Positions 62,008-64,000 of a DNA stretch of 64,000 nt are shown here, piece by piece; the stretch's first letter is position 1, and the number at the start of each line of letters is the position of its first letter. The notes under the pieces were generated by a model, which ran no database searches, was not told the origin of the DNA, and saw only the letters and a program-made list of their open reading frames with translations. Origin of the DNA: Streptomyces sp. A2-16 (lineage in GTDB: Bacteria; Actinomycetota; Actinomycetes; Streptomycetales; Streptomycetaceae); assembly GCF_018128905.1 (NCBI RefSeq), contig NZ_CP063808.1, forward strand, positions 3,286,001 to 3,350,000. Direction: 5' to 3'. Made by a program: the position numbers and the translations under genes.

Positions 62008-63504
62008 TCACCCAGCCTTCTCCCGCCGGGTGGGGGAGAGCGCGGCCCGGACCGAGCTCGCGACGAAACCGTAGGTCTGCCGCACCAGCCGCCGGTCCGC
62101 CACGGTCATGCCGGCGGTGAAGAGCACCGCGGAACAGCCGCCGCCGGCGAGGCCCGACCACAGGGTGCCGCCGCCCCGGGCGGACACCTGCCACCCCAGC
62201 GCCGCCGAGCCCGCCCCGACGAGGATCGGGGCGAGCAGGGGCCGGAGCAGCCTGACCGGGATCCTGCGCACGGTCGCCCGGCCGAGCACCAGCGCCTCCA
62301 CGATCGCGGCCGCACACCAGCCCAGGCCCACGGACGCCACCCCGAGCGGTGCGATCAGCGGCAGGGTGACGGTGAACCAGGTCACCGCCTGCAGGAGGGT
62401 CGCCCGCAACACGGCCTGCGCGTCGCCGAGCGCGTACAGGTACCCCTGGGTGGCCACCGACACGGCCCCGCTCACGGCAAGGCCCAGACAGGCTCCGGGC
62501 ACGACCGCGGTGGCGTCCCGCCACTGGGACCCGAAGAGGCCGGGCACCAGCCCCGGCGCGGAACCCGCGAGCGCGGTCAGGACCAAGCCCATGCCGACCG
62601 AGGTGACCTCGACGGCCTGTTGGACCAGGCGCGTGGCGCGCGGCTCGTCGAGGGCCAGCCGCGACATGGTGGGGAACGAGACCCGCCACAGGGACTGGAG
62701 GATCAGGTACGGCACCTCCATCAGCCGCTTGGCGAGGGCCCACAGACCGAGCTGTGCGACCCCGCCGAGGGCCGCGACGCACACGTTGAGGATCTGGTCG
62801 CGCAGCAGCCAGGTGGCGTTGACCGCCTGGAACCGCAGGCCGAACCCGACGAGGGGTCTGATGAGCCGGAAGGCCGGCAGGGGGCGCACCAGGCCGGCGG
62901 GGCACACGAACGCCATGACCACCGCCCCGGTCAGGGCACGGATCACGGTCGCGGTGGCGAGCCCCCACACGCCGAATCCGGCTGCCACCGTGGTGATGGC
63001 CCACGCCTGGTAGCAGAGCACCTGGGACATCTCCACCGCCACCAGGCGCCGGTAGCGAAGGGACCTCTCCAGGAGGATGCGGCCCGGGAACTGAAGGGCG
63101 ACGAACGGCATGGAGGCGACCATGACGGCGGTCACCGCGGCGATCCGGCCGAGGGGGACCGCCAGTGCCGCCGCGAGGGCCGTCATCGCCAGGGTCGCGC
63201 CCAGTTGCAGCGCGCTCAGGGCGCCGAGTTCCTCGGAGCTCGGGGGTTCCGCCCGCCGGATGAGCCCGGCACCCAGGCCGCCGTCGGAGACGAGCCCGGC
63301 GAACAGTACGAAGGACATGCCGATGGCGACGACGCCGAAGTCGTGAGGGCTGAGCAGCCGGGCCACGACCACGTTCCCGGCGAACCCCAGCAGAAGGATC
63401 ACCAGTCCGCGGGTGCTGACGATGAAAACGCCCGCCTTGGCGCGCCGTGTCAACTCGCTGCCCGAGAGGGCCTCGTCGTCACCGTGTGGCCGCCCGGCAC
63501 CCAT
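62008..63504 (-). CDS. Wzx-like polysaccharide flippase
   Basis: 498 residues with 12-14 hydrophobic segments (VFIVSTRGLVILLLGFAGNV, ALVAVTAVMVASMPF-like, WFTVTLPLIAPLGVASVGLG) and the RLLSPHDFGVVAIGMSFVLF motif of polysaccharide-export proteins of the MATE/MOP superfamily. It would flip lipid-linked repeat units across the membrane. It reads toward the operon above (convergent, 61 bp from the methyltransferase). Confidence 0.85.
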   Translation of the reverse strand: MGAGRPHGDDEALSGSELTRRAKAGVFIVSTRGLVILLLGFAGNVVVARLLSPHDFGVVAIGMSFVLFAGLVSDGGLGAGLIRRAEPPSSEELGALSALQLGATLAMTALAAALAVPLGRIAAVTAVMVASMPFVALQFPGRILLERSLRYRRLVAVEMSQVLCYQAWAITTVAAGFGVWGLATATVIRALTGAVVMAFVCPAGLVRPLPAFRLIRPLVGFGLRFQAVNATWLLRDQILNVCVAALGGVAQLGLWALAKRLMEVPYLILQSLWRVSFPTMSRLALDEPRATRLVQQAVEVTSVGMGLVLTALAGSAPGLVPGLFGSQWRDATAVVPGACLGLAVSGAVSVATQGYLYALGDAQAVLRATLLQAVTWFTVTLPLIAPLGVASVGLGWCAAAIVEALVLGRATVRRIPVRLLRPLLAPILVGAGSAALGWQVSARGGGTLWSGLAGGGCSAVLFTAGMTVADRRLVRQTYGFVASSVRAALSPTRREKAG

Positions 63505-63510
63505 GCGGGT

Positions 63511-64000
63511 TCAGTGCGCGGCTTGCCGTGAACGCCAGCGGGCCAGCCGCGTCCTGACACCGAACCGGCCGAGCTGGCGGCGGCCGTGGTCGTGGACGAA
63601 GGTCACCGTGTCGGCCCGACGGCGGTCGAGTGCGGCCGCGCGGCCCTCACGCAACCGGAGCGGCAGGCTCGACGGGTCCAGCGGGAGGGCGACATCGGGT
63701 TCCAGGAGCAGCCGGGTCAGGAGCGTGGAGTAGAGCGTGACCCGGGTCGCCCTGAGCCAGGGCTTGGCCAGCACATGATGGAGCAGGAAGGGCTCGGCTC
63801 CGTCGCCGTAACGGCACGTCAGCCGGCGGCGGTCGGTCAGGGTCAGTCCCGGGAACGGCGGATGGGGGGCCAGCCGGTGGTCGAGGACGAGGAGTTCATC
63901 GGGCTCGAACCGGGCCGAGAGCACGGCGTTGAGCACGTCCTGGTCGGCGAAGTAGAACGGGTCGTCCAGGGTGGCCCGGCCGTATCTGCTGTGCGTGACG
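63511..64000 (-). CDS. Glycosyltransferase, GT8-like, N-terminus beyond the window
   Basis: The frame is open from 64000 to the stop at 63511, about 162 residues. FYFADQDVLNAVLSARFEPD and LLLDHRL-type strands match GT8 galactosyltransferase-like enzymes, in which ADQDVLN is characteristic. The C-terminal tail is basic. The start lies past the window's right edge. It abuts the flippase start by 6 bp on the same strand. Confidence 0.75.
   Translation of the reverse strand, partial: VTHSRYGRATLDDPFYFADQDVLNAVLSARFEPDELLVLDHRLAPHPPFPGLTLTDRRRLTCRYGDGAEPFLLHHVLAKPWLRATRVTLYSTLLTRLLLEPDVALPLDPSSLPLRLREGRAAALDRRRADTVTFVHDHGRRQLGRFGVRTRLARWRSRQAAH

Overview
The window is high-GC actinobacterial chromosome, almost certainly Streptomyces. 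The signs are third-position G/C bias throughout, GTG/TTG starts, many 4-bp ATGA/GTGA gene overlaps, a WhiB-family regulator, two DUF574-type methyltransferases, an actinobacterial four-subunit sarcosine oxidase cluster and an LCP-family cell-wall ligase. I see no phage, transposase, integrase, CRISPR array or rRNA.

Layout. 0-5 kb: possible LysR tail, radical SAM protein, XRE-cupin regulator with a GNAT acetyltransferase, YjbR-like protein, and a split transketolase behind a MerR-type operator. 4.8 kb: tRNA-Pro(GGG), the first copy of a 107-bp exact direct repeat. 5-14.3 kb: TetR regulator, two exported alpha/beta hydrolases, a VOC protein, a CGNR regulator, two ABC-F ATPases with an elaborate leader, and an exported tannase/feruloyl esterase. 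Four of these transcription units share a dyad, GTCACC-N9-GGTGAC. 14.4-21.4 kb: glyA-soxBDAG, divergent from a GntR regulator across a TGATATATCA palindrome. 21.4-26.5 kb: a decayed gene, GH43 enzyme, DUF1905, TetR, class II aldolase with PfkB kinase, DUF2218 and a NUDIX-like DUF4916 protein. 26.5-31.4 kb: amidohydrolase plus glutamine-synthetase-like enzyme (a split FluG-like pair), a DUF574 methyltransferase, a small K+ channel, and the fossil of a two-component system. 31.6-38.5 kb: a tightly packed catabolic operon headed by an XRE-cupin regulator: M24 pita-bread hydrolase, E1 alpha and beta, amidohydrolase, bicupin and SDR. 38.5-48.4 kb: second DUF574 methyltransferase, a 40-bp perfect palindrome, DUF3140, WhiB-Dps, lipase-like hydrolase, thiolase, TauE permease, cobK, DHA2 MFS exporter, cobF and DUF309. 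48.5 kb: second tRNA-Pro(GGG) repeat. 48.6-53.3 kb: a two-domain acyltransferase fusion, NUDIX hydrolase, aldo/keto reductase and TetR. 53.4-64 kb: an exopolysaccharide locus: aminotransferase/dehydratase fusion, LCP protein, glycosyltransferase, Wzz/BY-kinase-like protein, Wzy-like polymerase, TylF-like methyltransferase, Wzx-like flippase and a glycosyltransferase running off the end.

How the genes work together. The sarcosine oxidase block oxidises the methyl group of sarcosine, passes it to tetrahydrofolate, and interconverts glycine and serine through GlyA. The 31.6-38.5 kb operon looks like an uncharacterised degradation pathway. Its first enzyme is creatinase-like in having lost a metal ligand, its E1 lacks E2/E3 partners, and its SDR lacks the usual Tyr/Lys. 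The right-hand locus has most pieces of a Wzx/Wzy exopolysaccharide pathway that would use a 4-amino-4,6-dideoxy sugar. The strongest novelty candidates are the four-operon dyad regulon, the 31.6-38.5 kb operon, the aminotransferase/dehydratase fusion, and the exact tRNA-flanking repeats enclosing 43.6 kb.
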